DNA of 64,000 nt from Coptis chinensis (lineage: Eukaryota; Streptophyta; Magnoliopsida; Ranunculales; Ranunculaceae), in the NCBI GenBank assembly GCA_015680905.1, contig CM027383.1:39802501-39866500 (forward strand). Reading direction: 5' to 3'. Under the pieces are notes generated by a model. It was not told the origin of the DNA, did not search any database, and worked only from the letters and a program-made list of their open reading frames with translations. The position numbers and the translations under genes are program-made. Of this stretch, positions 10,027 to 22,204 are shown one piece after another. Numbering within the stretch: position 1 is the stretch's first letter; every line of letters begins with the position of its first letter.

Positions 10027-10041
10027 TGTTTGGGGGTAGTG
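10027..10041 (+). promoter_or_regulatory. 3' polypurine tract of element 1
   Basis: 'TTGTTTGGGGGTAGTG' runs up to the LTR start TGATAAG at 10042. It is the expected priming site for plus-strand DNA synthesis and fixes the orientation of element 1 as plus. Confidence 0.8.
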
Positions 10042-11443
10042 TGATAAGCACCCAAAAGTGTATTATGAAACCCTGTTGAGACATATAAATTTGGTTAACT
10101 ATGTGTTTAATAATCATGAAATAAATATGTTTTCATACTTTTGCAGGTATTCGCAGTAAACATGGAAATATGGTTAATTTAAACCTGCAATAAAGCACGA
10201 GGAACGACATATATATGAATTCTTCCAAATCCGCACAGAAGCATCAAACTTCCAAAGCTCCTACCTCTTGAACCAGGACTCCGAATGCGACAAGTGAGCT
10301 GCTCAGACAATCAGGGCGATGAACTCTACCCATAGGCGGGAAGTTGTAAAATTGCCCAAAGATCAGACCGCCACTGGACTACACATAGGACCCACTATGC
10401 GGGCCCATAAAATTAGATGAGTCATCAATCATGGAGCATGTCAAGACAAAAATGACAAATTATTGGTGCAAAGTTGACACCTTACATGTAATTAATTAGA
10501 TTAGGTGTTAATAGTGAAAAAAAGGCAAGGTGTCACTTTGTTTTAATGTGGTGGATAAAAATGAAGTAAATGTGGTTTGATGTTTCACATGGGAGGAAAT
10601 GAGATGTCTCTCAAATGGAGAAGAAAACAAAACAAGGGGGAGACACTCCATTTACTCCCTTGACTTATTTTCCTTACCTTGTATTATTTTAGTTCCTTAG
10701 CCATTTTTAGTTTTTAGTTTTAGTTTTTGTAAGAAAGCTTGTAATAGTTTTTAATGGAGGAAACCTTAGTTTTCTTCTAGAAAAAAAAAAGCAAGTGAGT
10801 TTAATTGGTTTTTCTTCTTCTTCTTTTTCTCTCTTTTGTTCTTCTAGCTTGTAATTCATCATCCCAAGGATCATGAGCTAACTTCTCTTTTGGGGAGTTA
10901 ATCCATCTCATGTGAGGGAGAATATTTGTGGTTGGCTTGGCAGGTTGTTAGGAAGAACAACTAGACTTACATCCTATCCCAAAATGATAGTTGGTGTAGT
11001 GTCTAGTTAGGAATCAAAGTAATGAGCTTAGAGATAAGTCATTGCTTGGTTCCACTTGCTAGCATGTATGAACTCTTTAATGAGCCATACATGCTAGGGA
11101 TCAAGTTTTCTTCCATTAGGGCTTGTCTATGAGTCTAGGAAGAATCAAATGAACCTGTTCAAATCAACAACTAAATGTTATTTTCACATGAGGAGGATTA
11201 GCTCTCCACCTTTTCTTTAGTAAATTGAATTTTGTATTAATTGCATGATTTCAAATCTTAATGTTTTTTCTTTAATGTTTGTATAGGAAAGAAACCTAGC
11301 AGTAGTAGTAAACTTACTCACTAGTGCCCTAAGAGTAACAACCAATTTGTAGCTGTCCTGGACTTTAGGTTGGTTCGAATCCTTATTCCAACTTTATGAA
11401 ACGAAGATCGTGAGTAAGGAACTTTGAGTTCGCTTTCGCATCA
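10042..11443 (+). mobile_element. 3' LTR of element 1 (about 1.4 kb)
   Basis: It starts TGATAAGCACCC directly after the PPT and ends near GCATCA at 11443. Length and the TGAT...TCA ends match the other LTRs in the window. Its 3' two-thirds match the minus-strand fragment 42211-43245, for example 'GGTTGGTTCGAATCCTTA' and 'TCTCAAATGGAGAAGAAAAC'. The right boundary is approximate because no target duplication can be tested. Confidence 0.8.
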
Positions 11444-11464
11444 AATTAGAGAGTCAAATCTCTA

Positions 11465-13628
11465 ACGTAGTAAAAAAAAAGCTAATATCACATCTCTAGG
11501 TACGCCTAACACTATGGTACCTTGAGCCCCACGTTCGAGTTCCTCCAGCACATCAAAGTACTTCTGTTCCAGGTCGTTGTAATCTTTGGCCAGAGCAGTA
11601 GCCTCTTTGAACAGAGCCTTATATGCATCCTTTGCCGTCTTCGCCATCGTCGTGCATTTCTCCACTATTCCGTGTACATTGCCACCTCATCATTTGCTTC
11701 TTCCAGCACCCCAGCCAAAATGTTTTTTTCCAAAGCGACATGCTCGTTATGATTCTTCAACTTGTCATGGCTGGCCTGGAGCGAGACTTGAACTTTACGA
11801 ATGTTCTCCAATTCTTCTCTCATCTTATCTCTTTCGCTCTTTTCAGCATCAGTGATCCCGGCCAGCTCTTTCAGCTTCTGGTACCCAGATAGTACCTGAG
11901 TACCAACGATACACACACACATCAATACATCATTCTACTTATAAACAACCAAGGCCAACTTACACAAACTCTTACCAAGCAATACCCAAGGTCCATTGCC
12001 CTCACATTCGCAGCAAGGTCTCCCATGGTATCCAGGTTCTGCCGATCTCCATCTAGAGCAATGCTCTCCAACAAACAACTCGCAATAGGAGCCGACTTGA
12101 AGTTACAGTCATACCTCATCACGTGCTGAGTTTCACCAGTGACGGGATTGACATAGGTCAACCATTTATCCAGAACCCCACCCCTTTCCTTACCCAGACT
12201 AGTCTTAGAACTACCCTTGCCTGAACTTTTCTCTTTCCCTCTACCAAAAGGAGGAACAACAGCAATAGTATTCTTCTCCTTGTCACGAGGATCTAGGTTT
12301 AAATCGCTTAGATCGACTCTTTGTATCGACCTCCCCCGAACACTCGAGCCCTCACCAGTACGTCCACCAGACCTCCTACCAGATCGGTGACTCGTCTCCC
12401 CTCATAATACCCTCCAGACAAGCTGCCTTTGCTGCCCTATCATTGGGGACATCACTCTTTCTTTTCAGTAGGCTTCCAAGTTCATGAACCACCACACTCA
12501 GCTCTTCCACATCCATTAACAGTGGCCCCTGCCTTCGAGCAGGGTCCCTAGAGCTTGGTTCAGAACCAGACTGGTGACCCTTCTCACCAACTCGTTTTGG
12601 CACACCACCACCATCCCTCAGATCCACCTGCATTACCGTCATAACACAACTGACTAGAATGAATCTTGTTCCTATGTTCCCTAGTCATTACCCCACTATC
12701 TTCTCTCTACATTTCAACTTCAGAATCAGAAGTACTATCGACGAGCCCACGAGCTCTCTTTTTCTATTTCTTCCTCATCTCTCTCCCACCTCTCTCCACA
12801 AAATATTCAGCGACCTCACCAAGTACGTCTCTCTTCTCAGCTCGACTTAACCGGGTGAATCTCTCGATCTCACCCCTACACCCTCGACGCGTGATAGCAA
12901 CCTCTACAGACAACAAACAATCAAGATTAGTACAAAACTCGATACATCAAAAGTAAAGCTACCAAACTCGAAACCTACCATTAAAGTTACAGATTCTAGT
13001 CTTCACCCAACTCCCACCAACATAGAAGTTACCAATAACAAGCAATGGCGTCCTCTCCCAGGGTTTGTTACTGACACCATCTAGAACCGTTAACTTCTTA
13101 GTCAAAGTTTGGAGACTAAAATTTGTTAGCAATAGATCGCTTCACAGTGAAGTGCTCAACAATATCCTCGACCTGAATCCTATAAGAGCCAGACTCATTC
13201 AATAGGTCAAAAACCCTAAAAAGACGTCAGTTGTTCCCAACGAACTGGTAGGGCGCTTTATCACAAAAGTTTAAGAACTCGCATGTCAACTTTGACCGAG
13301 GCAACCGTAAACAAGCCCTCATTTGACCATGACAAATAAATATTCCACCACCACTAGGAACATAATCCTCACTAAACACGTTCACATCCTCACCTATCTC
13401 ATGAATCTCCAGGTCGGGTATGTTTATGTTATACCTCAACCTCAAATCTCCAAAGCTCTTAGCAACCAAACGGTCTACAACCCTAGGGGGCATACCGCTC
13501 GAAGACGACCCCTCATCACTAACATCAATTGCTACAACAGACTCCGAACTCTAAACCTCCTTTGAACTCTCCCCTCTCACCGACCCTACAACTACCTTCT
13601 CCGATCGTGTATCATCAGAGTCCGACAT
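11465..13628 (-). pseudogene. Antisense accessory gene, gypsy-type-transposon-like with coiled coil
   Basis: Read on the minus strand from an ATG at 13628 ('MSDSDDTRSEKVVVG'). An in-frame TAG lies at 13551-13553, then the frame continues 'MPPRVVDRLVAKSFGDLRLR' and 'GQMRACLRLPRSKLTCEFLN' until a TGA at 13227-13229 that replaces a tryptophan. The acidic/charged middle is frame-broken. It is followed by 'TYVNPVTGETQHVMRYDC' and 'DTMGDLAANVRAMDLGYCL', an intron with GTAAGAG and CTCAG borders, and then a long coiled coil (11925-11523, heptad-like Leu/Ala/Glu/Lys). The 'GLRLP...FL' pattern resembles the domain called putative gypsy-type transposon (Transposase_28). Such genes are known as additional, often antisense, ORFs of Tat-lineage elements; here it is antisense to the PPT and LTR at 14048-14690. 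Confidence 0.6.
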
Positions 13629-14047
13629 ACACTGAAAACGTCCAGACCAATAAACTAAAAAGACACAAATGCAAGAAAGGAAGAAGGAAACTAACCTGGA
13701 GTTGAGAGACGAAACAAGAGACAAGAAAAAACTTTTTTTCCTAATCTCAAAAAGCCTCTTAAACAAGCCACCGTTCCGGTTTCCAAAGCGAAGCGAAATG
13801 ATTGGCTGCGTTCCCAAAACAACACATCTTCTTAAGCCAAATAGTAACCTTGATTTTTGCTCGCACGAAACCCGAAGCGGTTCCAACTTTTCCAATAACC
13901 TACAGCTAGCACCTCACATGCTAGACATGTACCAATGTAATTAGACTACAAAAGTAAATCAGAATCGATAATTCTAATGCTCTTACCATAAACATTTTGA
14001 AACTTAACAAATGTCGTTTTTAAGCACGCAACAAATAACCGACCTAG

Positions 14048-14060
14048 TAAGAGGGGGCTA
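14048..14060 (+). promoter_or_regulatory. Polypurine tract of a second LTR family
   Basis: 'AAGAGGGGGCTA' immediately precedes TGTAAGG, a plausible LTR start. This sets a plus orientation for the element whose antisense gene lies at 11465-13628. Confidence 0.55.
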
Positions 14061-14690
14061 TGTAAGGTACTAATATACTCATGCATATTATCCATGTGTC
14101 CTGCACATAGCAAGCTGTATCTTAAACAGTTCGTTAGAATCCATAGTACGAAACCTTGAACTGCAGGACGATTCGACCATTAGCTCGATCGAGTGCACAC
14201 TCTCGAACTAATAAACGATCTCTCTGTAGTTCACCACCCAGCAACCCGTGGGTCGAGTCATCCACTAGGTTGCTCAAGTACAGAGTCACGGACTGAGGAC
14301 TCTGCTCATACTTGTAACGGCACATAACGCTCAAACACAGCTACAACCATCAATACCACAACTTTAGGAACGCTCATCAATGAGTTCTCATAACTCACCA
14401 TCATAACTGACCCGCGCGCATTTAAGACCTGATCTTGACCTGACGCAGGAGAGGAGGAGACACGGGCATCTTGCCTATATAAAGAAGAGGAGGAACTACG
14501 TCTGACCTTATTCAAGTTCCCCCGAGAGAGAGAGCTTGATACATAGGCAGTTCGTCCATACGAACTTGGTCGATCAAATCTAACCCAAGATACACATCTC
14601 CCCTTACCAGCCTACGATTGTAAGGTTAAATCCAAACATAACCTTTACACTCAGCTCTCGTGTGGAAGTAAGTAATATTTACTGAACCAC
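14061..14690 (+). mobile_element. LTR, second family (right end approximate)
   Basis: It starts TGTAAGG after a polypurine tract and carries a clear plus-strand TATA box (TATATAAAG, 14476-14484) followed by a purine-rich leader, as in LTR promoters. It is unrelated by eye to the Athila LTRs in this window. The end is placed where promoter-downstream LTR-like sequence gives way to AT-rich DNA. No 5' partner is in the window. Confidence 0.45.
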
Positions 14691-15183
14691 CTTAAATCTT
14701 GTGTCTCTTTGCATTTATTTTCATACTAATTGTTTGATATAGATTGCTTTTGAATTAAGAAGTAGCATTTATTACTTTATTGAGTTTGTTGTGATAACTA
14801 CCAAAATCTTGGGTGAATGACTTTATTGGTGTGACCTCCAAGAGAAGTCATTTGAGATAGAGAGTAACTAGGTTGAGGTGTGACTTCCTAATGAAATCTT
14901 CCAACATAAATCACATATATCCTATCGAATATCCAAATTAAAAGCACAACTTATATATCATGTTGAAATGTCGATACTCAATAGATTGTATTTAGTGCCA
15001 TGATGAGTGAGACTAGAAGGCTACCACAATTCCACGACTATTAACGTACAGGGTAATGCACTAATGTTGTTTGCTTGACTCTTAAATTTTGATGACTTTA
15101 TAGTTTACACTAGCTGCAGATATGACTTAAATTCCTAGAATGGAAATACCAAATTTTAGATTATATTACTCATGATATTGGTC
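14691..15183. other. No gene seen
   Basis: AT-rich sequence with no supported ORF or repeat. It may include the 5' exons or an intron of the MATH pseudogene, since a TTTGTAG acceptor-like site precedes the coding match at 15192. Confidence 0.4.
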
Positions 15184-15815
15184 TTTGTAGGAAATTGTTG
15201 CTCTACCCAAAAAGGAGATGAGAACATAAATGTGAAAGATCACATTTCACGCTATCTGGTTATTGCTGAGACAGACTCACTCCCTTCTGGTTGGGAGGTT
15301 AATGCCACATTCAAGCTATTTTGTTCATTTTATTGGCAAACCTGTTTTAAATAAGATCAGTAACTCTTTGATTTTGGCGGGGTTCGAGCCGCAGACCTTT
15401 GATATCATCACTCAAAGGTTTTACTAACTTTGCTAGTTGACACCTGCGATTCAAGCTATTTTTGTTCGATCATATCAGCGACAAGTACTTGGTAGTAGAA
15501 GGTAACCATTTTCTAATCTTATATATGGGGAAACAAATCAATGGTTTTGCAGTGGAAAACTATAGTTTTTTCGATAGTCCCCAACCTGTTTTCCTTCAAT
15601 GGAAAAATTTGCATGCAATGCTTTGCATTTCATCTCACGTGCCTAGTAACTATGAAACTTCCGGAATATTTAGGATTCTCATTTGATGATTAGACTATGG
15701 GCGAATGGTTCGACGTTTTCATGTGCTGCAGACAGAGTGCGCGGCTTCTCCCGGTTAGTACCACTCGCAACTTTTATTGACGCTTCTAATGGATGTCTTG
15801 TGAACAATACCTTGT
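15184..15815 (+). pseudogene. MATH-domain gene fragment, split by a SINE
   Basis: Exon-like pieces match the plant MATH (meprin and TRAF homology) domain found in BTB-MATH and MATH-coiled-coil proteins. First piece: 'KLLLYPK' then 'KDHISRYLVIAETDSLPSGW' and 'FKLF' (to 15326), interrupted by a 124-bp insertion. It resumes with 'FDHISDKYLVVE' up to a donor-like AAGGTAACC near 15500. Second piece from about 15692: 'RRFHVLQTE' and, after a two-base shift, 'ATFIDASNG'. Frameshifts near 15212 and 15735 and the insertion make it non-functional. Substrate-binding MATH genes are numerous in plants, so the parent locus cannot be named. Confidence 0.72.
15327..15450 (-). mobile_element. SINE-like retroposon with 18-19 bp target duplication
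   Basis: The insert is bounded by 'ATTCAAGCTATTTTGTTC' (15309-15326) and 'ATTCAAGCTATTTTTGTTC' (15451-15469). On the minus strand it begins near the right end with an A-box-like 'AGCAAAGTTAGTAAAAC' and about 35 bp later a B-box-like 'GGCTCGAACCCC', the layout of a tRNA-derived pol III promoter. It finishes with an A-rich tail. Size, boxes and long target duplication fit a plant SINE inserted into a MATH exon. Confidence 0.65.
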
Positions 15816-17779
15816 AAAGGATCTCTGCCACCACTCAGCCAACCGTTGGATGGAATCCTAGCCATCTCTACTATTTTAAAACGGCGTGGCAAACCTAGCC
15901 GTTTGAGCTGTCTATCGGTTCTATCACCTCATACTTTCGTTACACAGGTATCTTACTTTAGCCATTTGAGCTGGTTTTCCTTCAATTCTACTGTCACCTC
16001 ATTTTGTCTTTTTTGTTTTTCTTAATATCAAAGAAGAGACCGTAACTATTTTTGTGATTATCTTGTTTTTGGTTTTTTTTTTAATTATCAAAGAAGAGAG
16101 AGAGACCGCACCTACGTGGAAACCACGTACCTGCTAAAGGCTAGTTGAGTATAAAAGCAGCCCTGTTTGTTCTATTGATCACATTTTTATGTAACTCGGG
16201 TCGTTGAAAGAAACATGGCATGTCCAGGTGCAGTGATCATCCTATCTCTGCAAAAACAGGATACTCCATGATGTGAATATAATATTTCCTTTGACAGAGA
16301 TGCATTATATGCGGAGTCTGTTCACAGGCTTATAATTTGAAACAAATTGGTGGATTCTTGTCCCTTGAGTATAGTATCGATCTGAATTCTGAACTGCTCT
16401 ACGACCTTCTGCTAGGTAGCTAGCTAGCATGCTTATAGTCCCATGCCACTTCGATTGCTTTAAGCTCTTGGATGAGGATTGACCTTGACTTTATTTGAAG
16501 AGCCTCTATGTGCTAACTGGATCTCTCCCAGCCTGAGGGTCACTTATAAACTAGCTAGCCCTATGTAATTAACTGTCTAGCACTGCAAAGAGTGCCCAAA
16601 TGAAGTTCATCTCTAGATGCGATTTTGCCCATGCACATACTGTGGGAGCTGTGTCCTTTTATAGTGCAGTAATATCCAGCTTCTCCAGGAGGGCTCTCGG
16701 CTCCATAGATTCAACCGCTTCAGTTGAGTATGTACGTGGTCAAATTGGGGCCGTGCAGTTTGTGTATGGTCATCTTGCAGAATTGCAGAATATCATACCA
16801 CTCAGAAAGTTGTCGATCTTTCAGAGTGACAGTCACTTGATCCAAAAAAATTCTTAACACTTGGCCAAACGCATTTGAAGAGCAGACACTCGAAAGTACA
16901 AATGACTTCAGAATTTTCCCTCTCAAGGTGATAGAAGCAATAACTTGAAGTGACCAGAATTTTTCTTCTTACAAGTTACAAGTCCTTCCTGCCGTCCTGG
17001 GTCAATGCTCAATGAAGTTCCATACTTCCATACGAGATAAGTCTAAACTCAAACAATAAGCTACAGTAACCTGTGTATCTGCAATTACCCTTAATTTCCA
17101 TCATGGGATGAGTTCTTCCGGCTTCCTCCTCAAGTCTTGGTTGGTTATAATTAGAATAATATATATCATCTTGCACTCACTGATGAATCAATCAACATCG
17201 TACAAAATTTATCTCGAATTCACTAATTAAGAACTGTTCGACGTTTCAAGGGAATTTTATATAGAAGTCCAATGTCATTCACTATAAAAGAAGCCAATAG
17301 CAGACGCAATTCTGGTCGTAAACACAGTTGTTCGATCTATATCTGATCAAGTGCTTTACGACACCGGCATACGTTGCAACCAACTAGGGACATGCAACCA
17401 CCCTAATTACGTCGATAGCTCACAATGCCCCGCACAAGTCCATGGCATATATAGTGAAACAAAAACAGACTTCATACACGTCCAAATTTCAAATTGATCG
17501 AAAAGTCAAGATATGCATGGCCACGTTGAGATACAAAATAATATATAATGTAATGCATAACTCCTACAAATGGTGTAACTACTACAAATGGTGTACTAAA
17601 CTAGTACTACTGCCACTTGCATCTAGCCTAGCTTATGGAGCATTTGCACGTTGAACCCACACAAAAATAATAAAAAAATAAACGAAAAAATTAAAAGTAG
17701 AGATAAATTTTTTTGCTTCGGCGTTTTTAGCATTTTGTTTTGTTTTGTTGTGCGAGCGTCAACACTCGATCTATTGGGC
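15816..17779. other. No gene seen
   Basis: Mixed AT-rich DNA. Open frames at 16600-16857 (plus) and 16720-16926 (minus) overlap and show no recognisable motif. A short direct repeat 'ATCAAAGAAGAGA' occurs near 16028 and 16086. Nothing is supported as a gene. Confidence 0.4.
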
Positions 17780-17787
17780 GCTGCAAC

Positions 17788-18192
17788 CAGGGATAGATAG
17801 ACCTAGTGTATATTGAAGGTATTCACCTGAATATATCCTTAATGGGTGTGAAAAAAATCAATATATATGTGCTGCCATTTCAAACTTTACCCACTGGCTT
17901 ATGTTCTTATTACTATTTAGTAGGTGATGCTCATAATTGCATGTATACAGAGCTTTTATGGTGCTTACATTTGTTTTTGCTTTTATGTGTTTCCTTAACT
18001 GTAAAAGAAATTTGGTTTGGTTAGAAAAAAGCGAAAAAATCAGCATGATTATTGAAACCGGAAATTAATTTTGCTGATCATATTTAGGGGCCATAACGAG
18101 AGAAAAAGAAATTCAAATTTTCTTATGAAATGATACAGTTGTTGAAGGTCAACATGAATACCCTCGGAAAAAAAATCCTTAGTCTGTCCCTG
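17788..18192. mobile_element. Non-autonomous hAT element, 405 bp
   Basis: The ends are inverted: CAGGGATAGA on the left and TCTGTCCCTG on the right. They are flanked by a perfect 8-bp direct repeat GCTGCAAC (17780-17787 and 18193-18200). CAGGG termini with an 8-bp target duplication are diagnostic for hAT transposons. No transposase coding is present inside. Confidence 0.85.
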
Positions 18193-18200
18193 GCTGCAAC

Positions 18201-20314
18201 CCCATCAAAACAATGCCACATCATCTCTTAATGGTGTGGGTGCTGAACACATGGCTCCAAATCAAAAGGCATTACCAAACCCATAAATAGCAAAGAATTA
18301 GGGTATGATATAATTTCGACAAAGTCAAAACCAAAAATTTCAACATTTCCCAAGACTTTTGGGTAGATACCTTGTGATGCATGAGACCATGAGTTGCTAT
18401 TTATTCGGTTCTGGATTCCTGAAAACTCAAACATTTCGAAGAAATATCGGAATTCCAAACGAAATTGTTTCCATGGACAATGGAGTTAATTAACTTGACG
18501 TCCAAAAAAGAAAAGGATTTCTCGACCACTTTGGAACAGACAAACAAATATGCGGACCACTTCATGCGCTAGAAAATGACAAACTTAACAATGTTTACTC
18601 GAAAAGTGAAATCACACCTTACCTTGAGAAGACCGGAAGTAACGAAGTATACATAAGCTGCTAGTGAACATAATCAAACTTCTGAACTTCACACGTCCCA
18701 AGTTCTAGAAAGCCAAGATGGCAATCATTTGCATATGCATCCGCACCTCTCTAGCTCTTCTCTGTCTCTTAAAATCATCCACGGATTACTTACATACGGA
18801 AAATTATTTCGAAAAAGAATGAAAGCAAGAGAGAGATGCAGGTGCAAATGCAAATGTATGCCATTATCTTGGCACATGAAAACATGCGTAAAGATCTTCC
18901 TTTAAAGAAAACACAGAAAAAATAAAGATATTCCTGCTTAAAGCGAAGTTGAAAGGCGCTAAATGTCTTATTTATACGTTAGCAACATCGAATCGAATGG
19001 ACGTGAGAGAGACATCAAGACCATAAAAGATTAGAGAACATTTGCTTAATTATTTATTAAAGAGACGTAATAATTACTTGGCTTTGGGCCATGATCCACG
19101 AGATAGTGAGGTTCGATCACGTGAGATTTGGATCTTTTACCAGTTAGAAGGTGCCACCTATAAATTATGCACCTGAAATGCACCTGCAACTCGTGGAGTC
19201 GTGGGGTTTAATATCCAGACAAGCATTCAAGATAATATATTTTTGTTCCACATAAAAGTGAGAAAAGCGTGGAAGAACTTTGAATTTGCTACTAAGGAGC
19301 AGGGCATAAACCGTGTGAATGTGTGATATATATTTAAGCCACTTCACACCACCTCATTTGCAACACGTGTTCCTTTACAATACAGTTGCCCATGTCTGAT
19401 ATCTCAGACAGTGGAATGAGACGTTTTGCGCACGTCCTACATTTTATATATTAAGAATAAAGTTTAGCAAATGTGTTGTACTGTTGTACATCTAGCTGGT
19501 CATTTTCAACAATCTTTTTTAGATAATTTGGTCATTTTCAACAATCAAACTATGCATATTATATTATCCTCACCAAAAAAGAAGAAACAATGCATTTTAC
19601 TGTTAATCTGTTATAAACATGCTGGCATGCGCACAACGCACTTGTACTAGAGTATTAAGCAACTAACTCAACTTCGTCACTGATTTTCTAAGTAGGAAGA
19701 GCAGAAACACTTTGGGCTCATTTCAGTTCTATACTTTTATTTACCAGTAGTCTTGTGCCATACTACCATGCTAAAAAATTATACGAAGAAATGAGTCCTA
19801 GCTATAATCTTGAGCCCAAAGCAAGAATACATGTTTCTACTGGTCCCATATATAGGATATTATATAAGGGTAGTTAGGTCTTTCCAAGTGTATGGTACTA
19901 TGTCCTTCTAGGGATATATAAAGAATGTAATAGTTATGGTTTGTTATCCAATTCTAATAGAAATATAACATCTACTATTAGAAAGAACCAGATTGGATTG
20001 GATCGGAGGTCTTCAAACCTCTTATATTCATCTCAGAATTTTTTAGTCCTACATCTTTAACATGTTAATATATTATTGATAAAAAAATGAATTAAAAGAA
20101 AAATACATTCAAAACCGAAATTGAAGATAAATAATAAAGAAAAAAAAAATTAAAACCGAATCCAAAATGTAAGTCTTCAGCCTTCTAGTAATAGTCACCA
20201 TAAAACACTTTTGTTTTTCTTCTACTTTTAGTTGTACTTTTCCTGTAAATACTAATAGTTCCTTTAACCAAAAAGTCATTCTCTTATATAGATAAACTTT
20301 GAGAATACTTTATT
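18201..20314. other. No gene seen
   Basis: AT-rich sequence without supported coding. The part 19700-20050 contains TATATAAAG and a run resembling a Copia-type LTR end, but boundaries and target duplication could not be found, so it is left uncalled. Confidence 0.35.
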
Positions 20315-21237
20315 GTGTGGCAACTCTTTAGTGGCAGCTTATCAACGCAAGACATGAGGCTGATCAAAAAGAACATTCTAAACCATTATGAGTGTGTATT
20401 TTGCAAGAATGCGAGAGAAAATTCACATCATCTGTACTTTAACTGCCCATATACAAAGGCAGTGTGGAAGGGAGTAAAGAGTAGAATGGGGTTGACTAAC
20501 AATGTTCTGCAATCTAACCATGAATGGTATAGTATTTTCAGGATGACTTGGAAGAGTACCACTGAATTTGAGATTATAACGGCAATGGCTTGTGTTGTGA
20601 TTTATGCAATGTGGAATGAAAGGAATAGTTGAAGGTTCAAAAATAGATTCCACTCTTCTTCTCATGTTCTAAATGATATTATGAAGAAGATGCAACTATA
20701 TATGCAACAGGCCATCAAAGAAGTAGAAAACACAGGAACAACAAGACAAATATTAGAGAGGCTTGGAATACATGTTCGATTCAGTGGAAAGGTGGAAAAC
20801 TAGTGCAATGGAATAAGCCAACTACAAATATGATTATGCTTAACACTGAAGACATACTACAAATGCACAAAGCTGGGTATGGAGGCCTTTTCAGAGATGC
20901 AGATGGAAGAGTCTTGCTCTTATACTGTGGTGCCTTTAAGAGTAAATCCATTTTGTTCCTAAAGTTACAAGGCATTAACGTTGGACTGGCATTGCAGTCA
21001 AAATGGGGTACAAGCATCTGATGGTCAACATACTCTTACTCTAAAAGGGCAGTGAACATTGTGAATGGCACTGAAACACCTCCTTGGCACTGCTTCAATC
21101 TTGTTCAAGCTGTAAAGGCACATCAACAACACATGACTACCTTCTTGGTGGAGCATATCTATAGAGAGGGGAATAAAGCTGCGAACTTTGTAGAAAAAAA
21201 TGCTAACGGAAGTGATATAAGTGTACGTACTATGTAG
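20315..21237 (+). pseudogene. LINE-type zinc-finger/RNase H remnant
   Basis: The first part (20315-20632) encodes the zinc-finger domain typical of the C-terminus of plant non-LTR reverse transcriptases ('CVFCKNARENSHHLYFNCPY', then 'AVWKG'). Downstream, in another frame, follows an RNase H-like segment ('AGYGGLFRDADGRVLLLY') and its end ('FLVEHIYREGNKAANFV'). Expected catalytic residues of the RNase H domain are changed ('LNTED' where an INTDG-like motif is usual). Stops and one frameshift separate the parts. It is best read as the 3' end of a degraded LINE, or a retrogene of the zf-RVT/RVT_3 class. Confidence 0.72.
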
Positions 21238-22204
21238 TATAGGGCCTTTAGAAGAGAAAATATATATAATTTTTCATGAGGATTCAAGTGGATGTATTTA
21301 CAATTAGATCATTAGGAATATGTTCTTCACTATCACACTCATGTCTAATTGACCTAGTGTGACATTCAACATTAATTAAGCGCGCGCATTAAGAAACTAT
21401 TTCTTATACCGGTCGGGTTTGAGCTCAATTTGTTATGTCACAATTTCCTAATACATAACTCCAGATCTGTAGAGTGGTGAATCCTTTATTAAAAATTTTG
21501 ATTCAAGACATCCTACATTCATTACCCAAAACGTCAAGTCTAGTCTATGAATAGACATTACTTTTTCACGTCTTATAGTAATAAATTTGAGACACATTGA
21601 ATTTTCACAATTTCTCAAGTCTAGGGAATAATTGGTAGAGTGAGATTTGCACACTAACCTTAATAGTGAATTTATAGTGCGTTCTCACTTTGATCTCTTC
21701 AATGTCAGTCATGTGACTACACCAATATACAAACTTAGATTCATACTCAAATGATTGAGATATCAGCATCCTATCATATAGCAGTTATGTATATTACAGT
21801 CGTATAAGTGAAGCGTCCGACTTCACCCTTAATTGTGACAATTCTAGGTAAATATATACAATCAAATCTCCCGCACATGACTCTTCATATGCTTGATTGT
21901 TCTGATTCTATTACTGAAGTATTATGAGTGGTGTGTATTTTCAAAAGATATTGAATGTGGTTCACCATAAATTGTTTGGAGTTTGAATGATGAGAGTTTT
22001 AGAAGAAGGGAATGTAGTTTTCTTTAGTTTAGGACTTGTGTTGGTTTACTAGTTTATGAAGAACATTGAAAAAAAACTTAAGTTGTTTTAATGATTAAAA
22101 GAACACAAACTTAGAAGAAATGAAATGATTGATTGAAAAAAGAACAACAAGAAATAAAATGATAGATTGATTGAATAACAAAAGCAAATAACAAAATTGA
22201 AAAT
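21238..22204. other. No gene seen; A-rich right part LTR-like
   Basis: No coding support. From about 21960 the sequence turns into an A-rich stretch resembling the LTR segment 41160-41470 ('AAAACATTGAAAA', 'AATGATTGATTGA'), so the right end is probably LTR-derived. The left part is unassigned. Confidence 0.35.

Noticed and set aside
11522-11892. Overlapping plus-strand open frames
   Set aside because: They are shadows of the minus-strand coiled-coil gene, which has a consistent frame and splice signals.
16600-16926. Overlapping open frames on both strands
   Set aside because: No motif, no conserved copy in the window and no promoter or splice context.
19700-20050. Possible Copia-type solo LTR (TATATAAAG and an ATAACA-like end)
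   Set aside because: I could not find matching TG...CA ends with a target duplication or a second copy.
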